Part shown: piece by piece, positions 51,367 to 59,820 of the stretch
Position numbering within the stretch: the stretch's first letter is position 1
How the letters are laid out: each line of letters begins with the position of its first letter
Source of the DNA: Pontibacillus chungwhensis
Lineage (GTDB): Bacteria > Bacillota > Bacilli > Bacillales > BH030062
Direction: 5' to 3'
Length of the DNA: 64,000 nucleotides
Assembly (NCBI RefSeq): GCF_030166655.1
Contig: NZ_CP126446.1
Location: 1,302,001-1,366,000, forward strand
The notes under the pieces: model-generated
What the model was told of the DNA's origin: nothing
What the model saw: only the letters and a program-made list of their open reading frames with translations
The model's database searches: none
Program-made: the position numbers and the translations under genes

Positions 51367-51918
51367 TTATACATTAAACACTTCAGCAAGATGCTGACGA
51401 AGTTCTGTCATATACGTATCGATATCAGGGTTTTTGATTACATCAAATGCGCCAAAGCTCTTCAGTGGTTCCATACCGACGTATTTCTGCATGTTATGAA
51501 GATGATCAATTGCTCCTTCGAGATCTTGGCCTTTAAAGAATTCTTCGTCTTTACTGAACGCATCTTTTGGAGCGTTCCATGTTGTAGAGAACATGTACTT
51601 TCTTCCGGTCATCAGGCCACCTTCTCCGTACTTACCTCCACCGCCGAAGAAAATACCTGGTTCATAAACTGAATCCATATAAGTCTTTGTTGCACCAGGA
51701 AGGCTGAACCAGTACATCGGTGTTTGAACAACGATGGTATCAGCCCATTTGAATTTTTCTTGTTCTTCTTTTACATCGTAGCCTTCACTTACAACTGTTG
51801 TTTTGACTTCATATTTTGAAGAGAGCTTGGTTACAATTTCATCATAAAGCGTCTTATTCAAACGTCCCTCAGCAATTGGGTATGGTTCGTGTCCATTTAT
51901 AACTAGAATATTGTTCAT
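51367..51918 (-). CDS. MdaB-like NAD(P)H quinone oxidoreductase
   Basis: 183 residues of the flavodoxin-like quinone reductase family: ILVINGHEPYPIAEGRLN at the FMN-phosphate loop, QTPMYWFSLPGATKTYMDSV for isoalloxazine contacts, and GGKYGEGGLMTGRKYMFS. MdaB reduces quinones by two electrons, limiting oxidative stress. Start 51918 is favoured because aaagga is properly spaced to this ATG. Downstream of an ArsR-type regulator on the same strand (127 bp), which may control it. Confidence 0.85.
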   Translation of the reverse strand: MNNILVINGHEPYPIAEGRLNKTLYDEIVTKLSSKYEVKTTVVSEGYDVKEEQEKFKWADTIVVQTPMYWFSLPGATKTYMDSVYEPGIFFGGGGKYGEGGLMTGRKYMFSTTWNAPKDAFSKDEEFFKGQDLEGAIDHLHNMQKYVGMEPLKSFGAFDVIKNPDIDTYMTELRQHLAEVFNV

Positions 51919-52003
51919 CTTAAACATCCTTTATCATATAGTTTTATTGTTCGAAAACCATCGAACTGTTTTAAACTATAGCACCCTATTAAGTGGAATG
52001 CAA

Positions 52004-52037
52004 ACAAAAAAAGAACCACCAAAAAATGGTGGTTCTC
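52004..52037 (-). terminator. Terminator of the ArsR-type gene
   Basis: agaaccacc (52012-52020) pairs with ggtggttct (52028-52036); T-run on the minus strand. Confidence 0.8.
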
Positions 52038-52045
52038 CGAACACG

Positions 52046-52363
52046 CTATAAATCTTCTTCATTTACTTTTCCGATCGCGTCGAGTAATCCAGGGAACTTT
52101 CCTTCAATTTCTTCTGTCCGTATGGAGTAAAAATGCTCCTTTCCTACAATTCTGGCCTGGATAAGCCCGGCTTCTCGTAATACTTTTATATGATGAGATA
52201 CGGTTGATTTCGGTAATTGAAGTTGAAGCGTGTAATGGGTACAGTTATTCTCATGCGTGTCCCGAAGACACCGGATAATCTTAGCTCGGTTCGGTTCACT
52301 CAGGGCCTGCAAAACTTTTGTAAACGTTACGCTTTCAATTGGTGGATGATAAGGTATTTTCAT
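52046..52363 (-). CDS. ArsR-family winged-helix regulator
   Basis: 105 residues with the ArsR fold: VLQALSEPNRAKIIRCL, recognition helix region LPKSTVSHHIKVLREAGLI, and a wing GKEHFYSIRTEEI. No ArsR metal box (ELCVCDL) is present; Cys only at CLRDTHENNC, so it may sense redox or a small molecule rather than metals. Next gene on the strand is an MdaB-like reductase, a plausible target. Confidence 0.85.
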   Translation of the reverse strand: MKIPYHPPIESVTFTKVLQALSEPNRAKIIRCLRDTHENNCTHYTLQLQLPKSTVSHHIKVLREAGLIQARIVGKEHFYSIRTEEIEGKFPGLLDAIGKVNEEDL

Positions 52364-52543
52364 AATTCATATTGTATCGATTATCATACTTGAAGGCAAG
52401 ACAGTGGACTCTTGATAGTTGAAAAGGGTCCTGTGTACTGAGAGTCTTTTAGAACCTTTTTTTAACAATATGCAATTTTGTGGCATAGCTTCTTCAAGAG
52501 AAGGGTATTCCCTTTACATAATTAAAAAAAGGAGAGAAGAACC

Positions 52544-52819
52544 ATGCCAAAAGCATTATCTGGGAAATTGGCCTTATTTATGTTAGCGATCTTCGTCGGG
52601 CAATTACTCGCGCTTTTAATTGTCGGCTCCATAGAAGGACTTCTAACGATTGTCACCTTCTCACATCTTACACGCTACACAGCGATTATCGGTCTGATCG
52701 TCGGGGTTGCAGGTGTCTTACAAGAAAACGGAAAGGGGAGAATCATTCCGATTTTAACCCTTGTACTAAGTGTTGCATTAGCAGCCTTTAATGGCTATTT
52801 AATGTTTATCTGGGGATAA
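52544..52819 (+). CDS. Small three-helix membrane protein
   Basis: 91 residues with about three membrane helices (LALFMLAIFVGQLLALLIVG, then TAIIGLIVGVAGVL, then PILTLVLSVALAAFNGYLMF). Start has aaaggagagaag upstream. No family recognised; it looks like a generic Bacillaceae hypothetical. It lies alone between an ArsR-type gene and the SAM riboswitch. Confidence 0.65.
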   Translation: MPKALSGKLALFMLAIFVGQLLALLIVGSIEGLLTIVTFSHLTRYTAIIGLIVGVAGVLQENGKGRIIPILTLVLSVALAAFNGYLMFIWG

Positions 52820-52915
52820 CCTGTGAAAAGAAATCCGTAATTGTCAGAGTCGCAGTCGTTTCATAGCTCACTTAACGATTATTAAAATTTTTAACTAAAA
52901 AGTTTGAAAAATCCT

Positions 52916-52944
52916 TTGACATTTTTATGATACACTTGTAACAT
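52916..52944 (+). promoter_or_regulatory. SigA promoter of the methionine transport operon
   Basis: TTGACA (52916-52921) and TAACAT (52939-52944) with a 17-bp spacer, about 30 bp before the riboswitch aptamer. Confidence 0.75.
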
Positions 52945-52977
52945 ATGGATTAACGAAAAACACATATGCATACAATC

Positions 52978-53149
52978 TTCTTATCCAGAGAGGTGGAGGG
53001 AATGGCCCTTTGAAACCTCGGCAACGGATCCTGATTAACAGGGCACCGTGCCAATTCCTTCAAGCATACGCTTGAAAGATGAGAAGAGACGGATCTACAT
53101 ATACGTAAATCCCCTCTTCTTATTTTTTTAAGAAGAGGGGATTTTTTAT
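52978..53149 (+). promoter_or_regulatory. SAM-I (S-box) riboswitch with terminator
   Basis: The aptamer (52978-53092) shows the conserved order: cttcttatccagagaggtgg at P1/P2, gagggaatggccc, tgaaacctcggcaac, cagggcaccgtgccaattcc, a P4 hairpin caagcatacgcttg, and gatgagaagag closing P1. The expression platform is the terminator ccctcttctt/aagaagaggg (53112-53141) with a T run to 53148; its left half can pair with the aptamer 3' side as an antiterminator. SAM binding would stop transcription of metNIQ. Confidence 0.96.
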
Positions 53150-53236
53150 TGTCCATAAGGGAGTGAAATGGACCGGATTTAGCTATAAAACCAAGTTATC
53201 ATATCTGTTTTATCAGTATTAAAGGAGGCAGGCAGC

Positions 53237-54256
53237 ATGATCGAGTTACACAATATTGAGAAAGTGTACCATAAGGATGAACAAATCATTCGAGCAGTCG
53301 ATGGAGTGGACCTATCAATTGATAAGGGAGCTATTTACGGCGTAATTGGATTTAGCGGGGCGGGGAAAAGTACACTCCTTCGTTGCGTCAATCTCATTGA
53401 GCGCCCTACATCTGGAGAGGTGAAGTTAGACGGGGAGGACCTGACCAAGTTGCCAAAGGCAAAACTAAGGAAAGTCAGGCGGCGTATTGGCATGATCTTT
53501 CAACATTTTAATTTGCTAGAATCGAAAACCGTCTATCAAAACGTTGCTTTCCCCTTACTTCTTGACGGACAAAAAGGGAAACATGTGGAAGCTAAAGTGA
53601 AAGAGCTTCTCGATTTTGTTGGCTTAGCTGATCAAGCAGGGAAATATCCAGATGAACTCTCCGGCGGTCAGAAACAGCGTGTAGGTATTGCGCGCGCCCT
53701 TGTCCGGTCTCCTGAAGTCCTCTTGTGTGATGAGGCGACTTCGGCGCTTGATCCTCAGACGACGGATGCGATTCTTGATTTGTTAAAGGAAATTCGCGAT
53801 CAGTATAAGATTACGATTTTAATGATTACCCATGAGATGGGAGTCATTCGTGAGATCTGTGACCGGGTTGCTGTAATGGAGGGAGGAAAGGTGATCGAAG
53901 AAGGATCGGTCTTTGATATTTTCTCTAGTCCCAAGCATCAGACGACAAAGAACTTTGTGAGTTCGGTGATGAACGATAAGATTCCGGATTCGATTCTAGA
54001 GGCTCTAGACAGTACCCGCCATGTGTACCGGATTACGTTCTTACGGGAAAAAGCATCTGAGCCCATTCTCTATAGAGCTGCGGCTCAGCACAATGTTGAA
54101 GTGAATGTGTTATACGGGCAAATAACTGAATTGCAAGGTGAACCATTTGGAAGTCTGATTGTCGAATTTATTGGAGGAGAGAAAGAAATTTTTAAGGCCC
54201 TTCATACAATCGGGCAATCCGTTACATTGAAAGAGGTGACAAGAAATGCAAGTTGA
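53237..54256 (+). CDS. metN: Methionine ABC transporter ATPase MetN
   Basis: 339 residues: ABC ATPase with Walker A GFSGAGKST (about 40-48), signature LSGGQKQRVGIARAL, Walker B VLLCDEATSAL, H-loop LMITHEMG, and a C-terminal NIL regulatory domain (about 265-339) that binds methionine and shuts transport. It powers L-methionine and D-methionine uptake. Under SAM riboswitch control; it overlaps metI by 11 bp. Confidence 0.96.
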   Translation: MIELHNIEKVYHKDEQIIRAVDGVDLSIDKGAIYGVIGFSGAGKSTLLRCVNLIERPTSGEVKLDGEDLTKLPKAKLRKVRRRIGMIFQHFNLLESKTVYQNVAFPLLLDGQKGKHVEAKVKELLDFVGLADQAGKYPDELSGGQKQRVGIARALVRSPEVLLCDEATSALDPQTTDAILDLLKEIRDQYKITILMITHEMGVIREICDRVAVMEGGKVIEEGSVFDIFSSPKHQTTKNFVSSVMNDKIPDSILEALDSTRHVYRITFLREKASEPILYRAAAQHNVEVNVLYGQITELQGEPFGSLIVEFIGGEKEIFKALHTIGQSVTLKEVTRNAS

Positions 54257-54908
54257 ATTAGCTACATTTTGGCCAAAGATTTTAGAGGCAACACAAGAGA
54301 CTGTCGTTATGGTAGGCATCGCTTTACTGTTTGCGGTCGTAATTGGATTACCCCTTGGGATTTCTCTCGTTGTAACGAGGAAGAATGGACTGCTAGAGAA
54401 TGGCCCTCTATTTACTGTATTAAACGGCGTGGTGAACTTCTTCCGTTCAATTCCGTTCATTATCTTGCTTGTTGCTATTCTACCGATCACTCGATTTATT
54501 GTCGGTACTTCAATTGGGACAGCGGCAGCCGTGGTGCCCCTTGTATTCTTCTCAGCGCCTTATATTGCAAGGCTCGTTGAGAGTAGTTTGCTAGAAGTGA
54601 ATCCAGGGGTTGTAGAAGCAGCAGAATCGATGGGAGCCACACCCTGGCAAATCATTCTACGCGTATTTTTGCCAGAAGCATTAAGCTCTCTCGTGTTAAA
54701 CATCACGATCGCAACAATCGGCCTTGTCGGAGCATCGGCGATGGCAGGTTTTGTAGGAGGCGGTGGTCTTGGAGATTTAGCGATTGCCTATGGGTACCAG
54801 CGCTTTGAGACAAACGTCATGATCATAACGGTGATCCTGTTGGTCATCATTGTTCAAACCGTTCAAACATTAGGAAATTACGTATCAAAAGCAGTTCGTA
54901 GACGATAA
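54246..54908 (+). CDS. metI: Methionine ABC transporter permease MetI
   Basis: 220 residues, five membrane helices, with the EAA loop (ESMGATPWQIILRVFLPEAL) that docks on MetN. The usual Met permease size. Start 54246 overlaps metN, indicating translational coupling. Confidence 0.95.
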   Translation: MQVELATFWPKILEATQETVVMVGIALLFAVVIGLPLGISLVVTRKNGLLENGPLFTVLNGVVNFFRSIPFIILLVAILPITRFIVGTSIGTAAAVVPLVFFSAPYIARLVESSLLEVNPGVVEAAESMGATPWQIILRVFLPEALSSLVLNITIATIGLVGASAMAGFVGGGGLGDLAIAYGYQRFETNVMIITVILLVIIVQTVQTLGNYVSKAVRRR

Positions 54909-54924
54909 AAGGAGGAAATTACAT

Positions 54925-55755
54925 ATGAAAAAGTGGATTGTATTCATCGCAGTATTAACAACATTAGGAGCGGCCCTTGCAGGGTGCGGCAGTACGGAAG
55001 CAGAAGGGGAGACCAAAACCGTTAAAATTGGAGTCAGTGGTTCTGGAGTACCTTTGTGGGATCCGATTAAAGAACGTGCAGCAGAAGAAGGGATTGATAT
55101 TGAGCTTGTCGAGTTTGCCGATTACGTTCGACCGAACCTTGCCCTTGCCGATGGAGATATTGATTTAAACGCATTCCAGACGGTTTCCTATTTCGATGCG
55201 TTCATTGAAGAACACGACCTCGATCTTGAGCCGATTGGAACGACGCTTATTGCACCAATGGGCGTTTACTCAGAAAAGTATGAAGACCTAAGTAACATCC
55301 CAGAAGGAAGCGCGATTGCGTTACCTAAAGAAGCAACGAACATGGGCCGGGCACTACTTCTTCTTGAGAAAGCTGGCTTGATTGGACTTCCGGAAGACTT
55401 TGATGGGAACGGATCATTAGAGAAAGTCGAAGAGAATCCAAAGAATTTAGAATTAACTCCAGTTGTAGCTGCGCAGACACCTCGCGTGTTACCAGATGTA
55501 GCTGCAAGTGTGATTAACAACGGTGTAGCTGTTGAAGCAGGATTTGTCCCTGTTGAGGATGCGGTATTTATTGAAGGAGACACAGCGACCCCTTATATTA
55601 ATATTATTGCAGCACGAGCTGATGAAGCAGATAAAGAAGCGTATCAAAAAATTGTAGAGATCTATCAAACAGAAGAAACAGCTGAACACATTCGTGAAAC
55701 GTATAACGATTCTTTAATCCCGACGTTCGTATCATTAGAGAAAATTGGCTGGTAA
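54925..55755 (+). CDS. metQ: Methionine-binding lipoprotein MetQ
   Basis: 276 residues with a lipoprotein signal peptide (lipobox LAGC at about 18-21) and the NlpA/MetQ substrate-binding domain: ADYVRPNLALADGDIDLNAF, LPKEATNMGRALLLLEKAGL, INNGVAVEAG. It delivers methionine to MetNI. 16 bp after metI with an aaaggagg site. Confidence 0.95.
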   Translation: MKKWIVFIAVLTTLGAALAGCGSTEAEGETKTVKIGVSGSGVPLWDPIKERAAEEGIDIELVEFADYVRPNLALADGDIDLNAFQTVSYFDAFIEEHDLDLEPIGTTLIAPMGVYSEKYEDLSNIPEGSAIALPKEATNMGRALLLLEKAGLIGLPEDFDGNGSLEKVEENPKNLELTPVVAAQTPRVLPDVAASVINNGVAVEAGFVPVEDAVFIEGDTATPYINIIAARADEADKEAYQKIVEIYQTEETAEHIRETYNDSLIPTFVSLEKIGW

Positions 55756-55779
55756 TCGCCAGTAAAAGGAGTGAACGGC

Positions 55780-56976
55780 ATGAGTACAGTAGAGAAAACG
55801 CTTGAAGGAGTCGTGACGGGCTATGTGGATGACCGCGAGGAAGTCTACTTAGATGTGAGTCACCGCATCCATCAGAATCCAGAGATCGGGAATGAAGAAT
55901 ATTTTGCCAGTGAAACGTTGTGTAAGCTGTTAGAAGGAGAAGGATTCGAGGTTACAAGAGGCATCCCGGAACATGAGACAGCTTTTATCGCTCGGAAAAA
56001 AGGGAGCGCGAAAGGACCGAAAATTGGCTTTCTCGCAGAATACGATGCTTTACCTGGACTTGGGCATGCTTGTGGGCACAATATTATTGGAACAACGAGC
56101 ACACTTGCTGCGATCTCCCTTAGTAAAGTTCTCGACCAGACTGGAGGAGAGGTGGTCGTCCTCGGAACCCCGGCTGAAGAAGGGGGACCGAATGGAAGTG
56201 CGAAAGGGACATTTGTCAGACACGGTCTTGTTCAGGACCTTGATGCGTGCATGATGGTTCATCCATCCAATCAGACGAACGGAACATCTGACTCCTTGGC
56301 TGTTGATCCGCTAGATTTTGAATTCTATGGTCAATCAGCCCATGCCGCAGCGAAGCCAGAGTACGGGATAAATGCGCTAGATGGTGTCATTCAGCTCTTT
56401 AACGGAGTCAACGCCATTCGCCAACACGTCACAGATGACGTACGTCTTCACGGTGTCATTCTAGATGGAGGCGTCGCTCCAAACATTGTTCCTGACTACG
56501 CAAGAGCACGCTTCTTTGTAAGAGCCGCTACCCGCGAGGCGTGTAACGAAGTGACAGCAAAAGTAAAACGCATCGCAGAAGGAGCAGCCTTAACAACCGG
56601 AGCTTCTGTAAAAGTCACACCCATTCAAAACGGCGTCGATAACCTCGTTTTGAATACTCGATTTGATGAAATCTTCAAAGAGCACATCATAGCCCTTGGA
56701 GAGAACTATATCGAAGAAGGCCGCGAGGGGATCGGTTCAACCGATGCAGGAAACATCAGCCAAGTCGTACCAACCATCCACCCCTATATCAAAATCGGCT
56801 CCTCTGACCTCGTCCCCCACACCGACGCATTCAGAGAAGCAGCCATTTCAAAACGTGGCGACTTAGCCCTTCTTCGTGGATCAAAAGCACTTGCCTTAAC
56901 TGGCCTTGAATTACTAACGAACGAAGAATCCTTGCAAGAGGTTCAGAAAGAATTTGAACTGAAGAAGAATGGTTGA
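55780..56976 (+). CDS. M20-family amidohydrolase in the met operon
   Basis: 398 residues of the M20D peptidase/amidohydrolase family: FLAEYDALPGLGHACGHNI (metal ligands), GTPAEEGG (catalytic Glu region), and GSTDAGNISQVVPTIHPY near the end. Relatives (AbgB, YxeP) remove acyl groups from N-acyl amino acids. Start 55780 follows aaaggagtg; GTG 55771 is less likely. As the fourth gene under the SAM riboswitch it probably deacylates N-acyl- or N-formyl-methionine, or a sulfur-containing conjugate brought in by MetNIQ; the substrate is inferred. Confidence 0.88.
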   Translation: MSTVEKTLEGVVTGYVDDREEVYLDVSHRIHQNPEIGNEEYFASETLCKLLEGEGFEVTRGIPEHETAFIARKKGSAKGPKIGFLAEYDALPGLGHACGHNIIGTTSTLAAISLSKVLDQTGGEVVVLGTPAEEGGPNGSAKGTFVRHGLVQDLDACMMVHPSNQTNGTSDSLAVDPLDFEFYGQSAHAAAKPEYGINALDGVIQLFNGVNAIRQHVTDDVRLHGVILDGGVAPNIVPDYARARFFVRAATREACNEVTAKVKRIAEGAALTTGASVKVTPIQNGVDNLVLNTRFDEIFKEHIIALGENYIEEGREGIGSTDAGNISQVVPTIHPYIKIGSSDLVPHTDAFREAAISKRGDLALLRGSKALALTGLELLTNEESLQEVQKEFELKKNG

Positions 56977-56977
56977 T

Positions 56978-57015
56978 AAAAGGAGTTATCTCGATATGGG
57001 GTGACTCCTTTTTTT
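56978..57015 (+). terminator. Terminator of the met operon
   Basis: aaaggagt pairs with gactccttt around a loop, followed by seven T (56978-57015). Confidence 0.75.
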
Positions 57016-57197
57016 GTTTAAGCTAACGCAAACGGAAACATTCTCCCATTTTATGAATCGAAACGTGTCTATCGTTGTAGAAATATTTCCTGGGGAATAC
57101 CCAAAACGTGTAACCTATGACTCATATTCCTCCTGAAGTGTTTAATAGCACCACGATGGGTGAAAAGAACAACTAACAAACCAAAGGAGGAGTTCAC

Positions 57198-57284
57198 ATG
57201 TTACACAAATTAATCGACAAGATTGTAGCCATCGTAACGTTCATTCCAAGAATGATCGGTCGCCTTCTTAAGAAGGTTGTGTAA
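57198..57284 (+). CDS. 28-residue cationic amphipathic peptide
   Basis: Encodes MLHKLIDKIVAIVTFIPR then MIGRLLKKVV. It has six Lys/Arg and one Asp, alternating with bulky hydrophobics in a pattern suited to an amphipathic helix, like leaderless bacteriocins, phenol-soluble modulins or type I toxins. A very strong aaaggagg site lies 8 bp upstream, and a large terminator follows 13 bp after the stop, so it looks like a deliberately expressed mini-gene. No immunity or export gene is next to it. Not recognised as a known peptide. Confidence 0.65.
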   Translation: MLHKLIDKIVAIVTFIPRMIGRLLKKVV

Positions 57285-57296
57285 AGGTCAGGGAAT

Positions 57297-57356
57297 AGGG
57301 GGAAAGGAACGGTTTACTGTTGAGATAGTAAATCGTGCCTTTCCCCCTATTTTTTT
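57297..57356. terminator. Large bidirectional terminator
   Basis: agggggaaagg (57297-57307) with cctttccccct (57338-57348) and an inner stem ggtttact/agtaaatc close a long hairpin followed by eight T. It ends both the peptide gene and the convergent ger operon. Confidence 0.88.
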
Positions 57357-58450
57357 TGGATCTTTCTTTTACGAATAAAGAGAAGGAGTAGCAACAAGCT
57401 TGGAACGATCATTTGCATAGGGACGTGGACATAAAGAGGAACGATCTCTAATCCTTCTTTCAAATGTTCGGCGATATTTTCACTAATTAACATCGACACG
57501 GTCATGACAAGGAGGCCTATAAATCCGATTAACCCCTTGCTTTTTCTCCTTGGGAGCTTGAATAAATACTGAAGCATTGTCACTCCACCGTAGAAGAAAA
57601 TCGTAATTTTAAAGAAGCCGGTGACCACCATAATGATGATGACGATCGGGTCCATGCGTTGAATGATTCCCTGGATATTTACTAGGGAGATGGTGTCAAG
57701 AAGCGGGACCGTTGAATTCATCGCAATGGTCGGGCCAAGAACCATAAGAATCGTCACACTTATAATCAGTAAAATGATCCCGCTTATGAGAATACCGATA
57801 ACGCCATATCGGAAGCTATTTAAGGGATGCTCCAAGTGAGGGAAGATCACGGCAAACACAATCAGTTCTCCGAACGGGAACGACACCCCGCGTGGGAAAA
57901 CGAGAGAGAGTAACTCTTTCACCCCTATATTGAAAAACGGCTCAAGTCGTTCGATTTTCGGCAGATCCATGATAAAGACAAACATGAGGAATAGTCCTCC
58001 CATTAACAATACGTAAGGGAGAAAAAGCTCTCCTGATCTGGCAATCACCTCTATGCCAAGATAACAGGCGAAGCCCACTACAATCATAAACAACAATGAA
58101 ACAGCGAAGAGAGGCGTCTCGTGTAAGATCGTCTGGGAAATTAATATGGTAAAGTCCCGTAAGACGCGTGCTGAGATGTATAAGAAATAGAGAATATACC
58201 CCCAGACCAAAATGTAGCCGATGACCGGACCAGCGAGTATTTGTATGACTTGGGGGAATGGGGTGTCCGGATAAAAGGACACGAATCGAGTGAATAGTCC
58301 ATAAAGGATGAGTCCACCTGCCATACTTAACAAGATAAAGAGCCATGCGTTTTGCTTTGCTTCAAATCCTAATCCTACAATAATCGAGCTCCCAAATTCG
58401 AAGAGGATGATAAGGGAAATGAACTGATAACGAGTAATGGACTCTTTCAT
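57347..58450 (-). CDS. Spore germination permease, second GerB-type subunit
   Basis: 367 residues, ten membrane helices, of the GerB/spore permease (APC-like) family: ITRYQFISLIILFEFGSS at the start, a central YLGIEVIARSGELFLPYV motif shared with its neighbour, ending IRKRKIQKK. Start 58450 overlaps the stop of the preceding gerB gene by 4 bp and has an aaagggg site. B subunits bind the germinant and form part of the receptor channel. Two B genes in one operon is unusual. Confidence 0.9.
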   Translation of the reverse strand: MKESITRYQFISLIILFEFGSSIIVGLGFEAKQNAWLFILLSMAGGLILYGLFTRFVSFYPDTPFPQVIQILAGPVIGYILVWGYILYFLYISARVLRDFTILISQTILHETPLFAVSLLFMIVVGFACYLGIEVIARSGELFLPYVLLMGGLFLMFVFIMDLPKIERLEPFFNIGVKELLSLVFPRGVSFPFGELIVFAVIFPHLEHPLNSFRYGVIGILISGIILLIISVTILMVLGPTIAMNSTVPLLDTISLVNIQGIIQRMDPIVIIIMVVTGFFKITIFFYGGVTMLQYLFKLPRRKSKGLIGFIGLLVMTVSMLISENIAEHLKEGLEIVPLYVHVPMQMIVPSLLLLLLFIRKRKIQKK

Positions 58451-59565
58451 CGGGAAGCCCCTTTCAGAGAACGTTTGAACACTTTCTTCACGAGTGTTGT
58501 GATAGTGATAAGAATCGGATAGAGAACTCCAAACGTCGTGGAGTAATACAACCATGTCGTCTGGTTCCATTCTGCCGCATAAATGCTGCTAGGATATACG
58601 ATGAGAGATAAAGCGATGACTAAAAGGCCAAAAGGAAACGTGAGGGAGCGGTAATTTTTAGCCCCGAAAATCTGAGAAAAAGCAGTGACAGCCGCGTAAA
58701 AATATAAGGATAGCTTGAAAAATATCGTTAAGATCCAGGAGATCGCAATGATAACTTCCACCCTCTGAATTAACCCTTCTACATTTAACGTTTTCGCGAG
58801 TACATAAGTCGGATAGATATGGTGGGCCGTATATTCCACTCCGAGCACGGAGGTGGTAATAAACGTCGCAGTCATAATCATTAACATACCAAGGAGGTAA
58901 GCTATAATGACTTTTCTGGCCATGTGTTTCTTATCTTGGACGAGCTTAGGATAGACCATAAATAAAACAATAAGAGGGAAGGTCGAAACAGTAAGGTCGA
59001 ACCAAGCGCTTTTCACGATTGGACTCGCCCCGCTGCTTAACAAAGGTTCTACATAATCCAGGTTAATGCTAGGGATGCTGAACACAAAAATGACGAGCAA
59101 CAAGATGAGCACCCACGGGAAGAAGAGTTCTCCTGTTCTCGCGAGCGTTTCAATACCAAGATAGACGGCGTAGATGACGACAAACATGAATAGAAAATGG
59201 ATAAACGGCTGAGGCGTTTCGTGGAGCATTTGGGTGACCATAAAATGACCGATTGTCCATAATACCGTTGCTGCAGTAATGAGGGCATATAACATAAACA
59301 AAAGAGAAAAGAGGGTTCCGACCCACTTCCCGAACAATACCTTATTCAAATCCACCATGTTATGCTCAGGATACCATATGCTGATTAAGAGGTAGAATAG
59401 GATAACCCCCGTTCCGATAGCCATGGCTACCCCTACACTAATCCAGGCATCTTCTTTCGCTGTGCTAGCCAGATTAGAAGGAGAGAGTAAGATGGATGTT
59501 CCGATGACGAACAAGAATAAGAACAGCAAAAATTGCCTGACGTTGATTTTTTCTCTGCCATCCAT
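58447..59565 (-). CDS. Spore germination permease, first GerB-type subunit
   Basis: 372 residues and ten membrane helices: INVRQFLLFLFLFVIGTSIL, YLGIETLARTGELFFPWVL and a basic C-terminus KKVFKRSLKGASR. The start at 59565 follows aaaggagagaggg. Homologous to the next gene, with about a third of residues alike by eye. It would pair with GerA and GerC in the inner spore membrane. Confidence 0.9.
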   Translation of the reverse strand: MDGREKINVRQFLLFLFLFVIGTSILLSPSNLASTAKEDAWISVGVAMAIGTGVILFYLLISIWYPEHNMVDLNKVLFGKWVGTLFSLLFMLYALITAATVLWTIGHFMVTQMLHETPQPFIHFLFMFVVIYAVYLGIETLARTGELFFPWVLILLLVIFVFSIPSINLDYVEPLLSSGASPIVKSAWFDLTVSTFPLIVLFMVYPKLVQDKKHMARKVIIAYLLGMLMIMTATFITTSVLGVEYTAHHIYPTYVLAKTLNVEGLIQRVEVIIAISWILTIFFKLSLYFYAAVTAFSQIFGAKNYRSLTFPFGLLVIALSLIVYPSSIYAAEWNQTTWLYYSTTFGVLYPILITITTLVKKVFKRSLKGASR

Positions 59566-59598
59566 ATGCCCTCTCTCCTTTCTGAACAATTAAGATCA

Positions 59599-59817
59599 TC
59601 ACTTGAAAAATCGATGGACGGGATCATAGACGATGGAGATCCCCTCAAGTGGACTAGGTATGGATATCCCGACCTGGGACAAGATCAATATAGATAAACT
59701 GATGCCTATTAAAGTGACATATAAAAATAGATCTTTTTTCTTCGACGAATCACGTAACAAGGATTTGATCTGGACCCAGCTAATGATGAGAATTAGCAGA
59801 TAGAGTAGAAACCACAT
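59599..59817 (-). CDS. Small two-helix germination protein (GerXD-type)
   Basis: 72 residues with two membrane helices (FLLYLLILIISWVQIKSL and YVTLIGISLSILILSQVGI), between gerC and gerB, start with aaggagaaa. Small 'D' subunits of this kind occur in many ger operons and modulate germinant response. Starts 3 bp after gerC ends. Confidence 0.75.
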   Translation of the reverse strand: MWFLLYLLILIISWVQIKSLLRDSSKKKDLFLYVTLIGISLSILILSQVGISIPSPLEGISIVYDPVHRFFK

Positions 59818-59820
59818 AGT

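Noticed and set aside
52860-53150. T-box leader
   Set aside because: The conserved elements are those of the SAM-I aptamer; no T-box sequence (TGGNACCGCG) is present.
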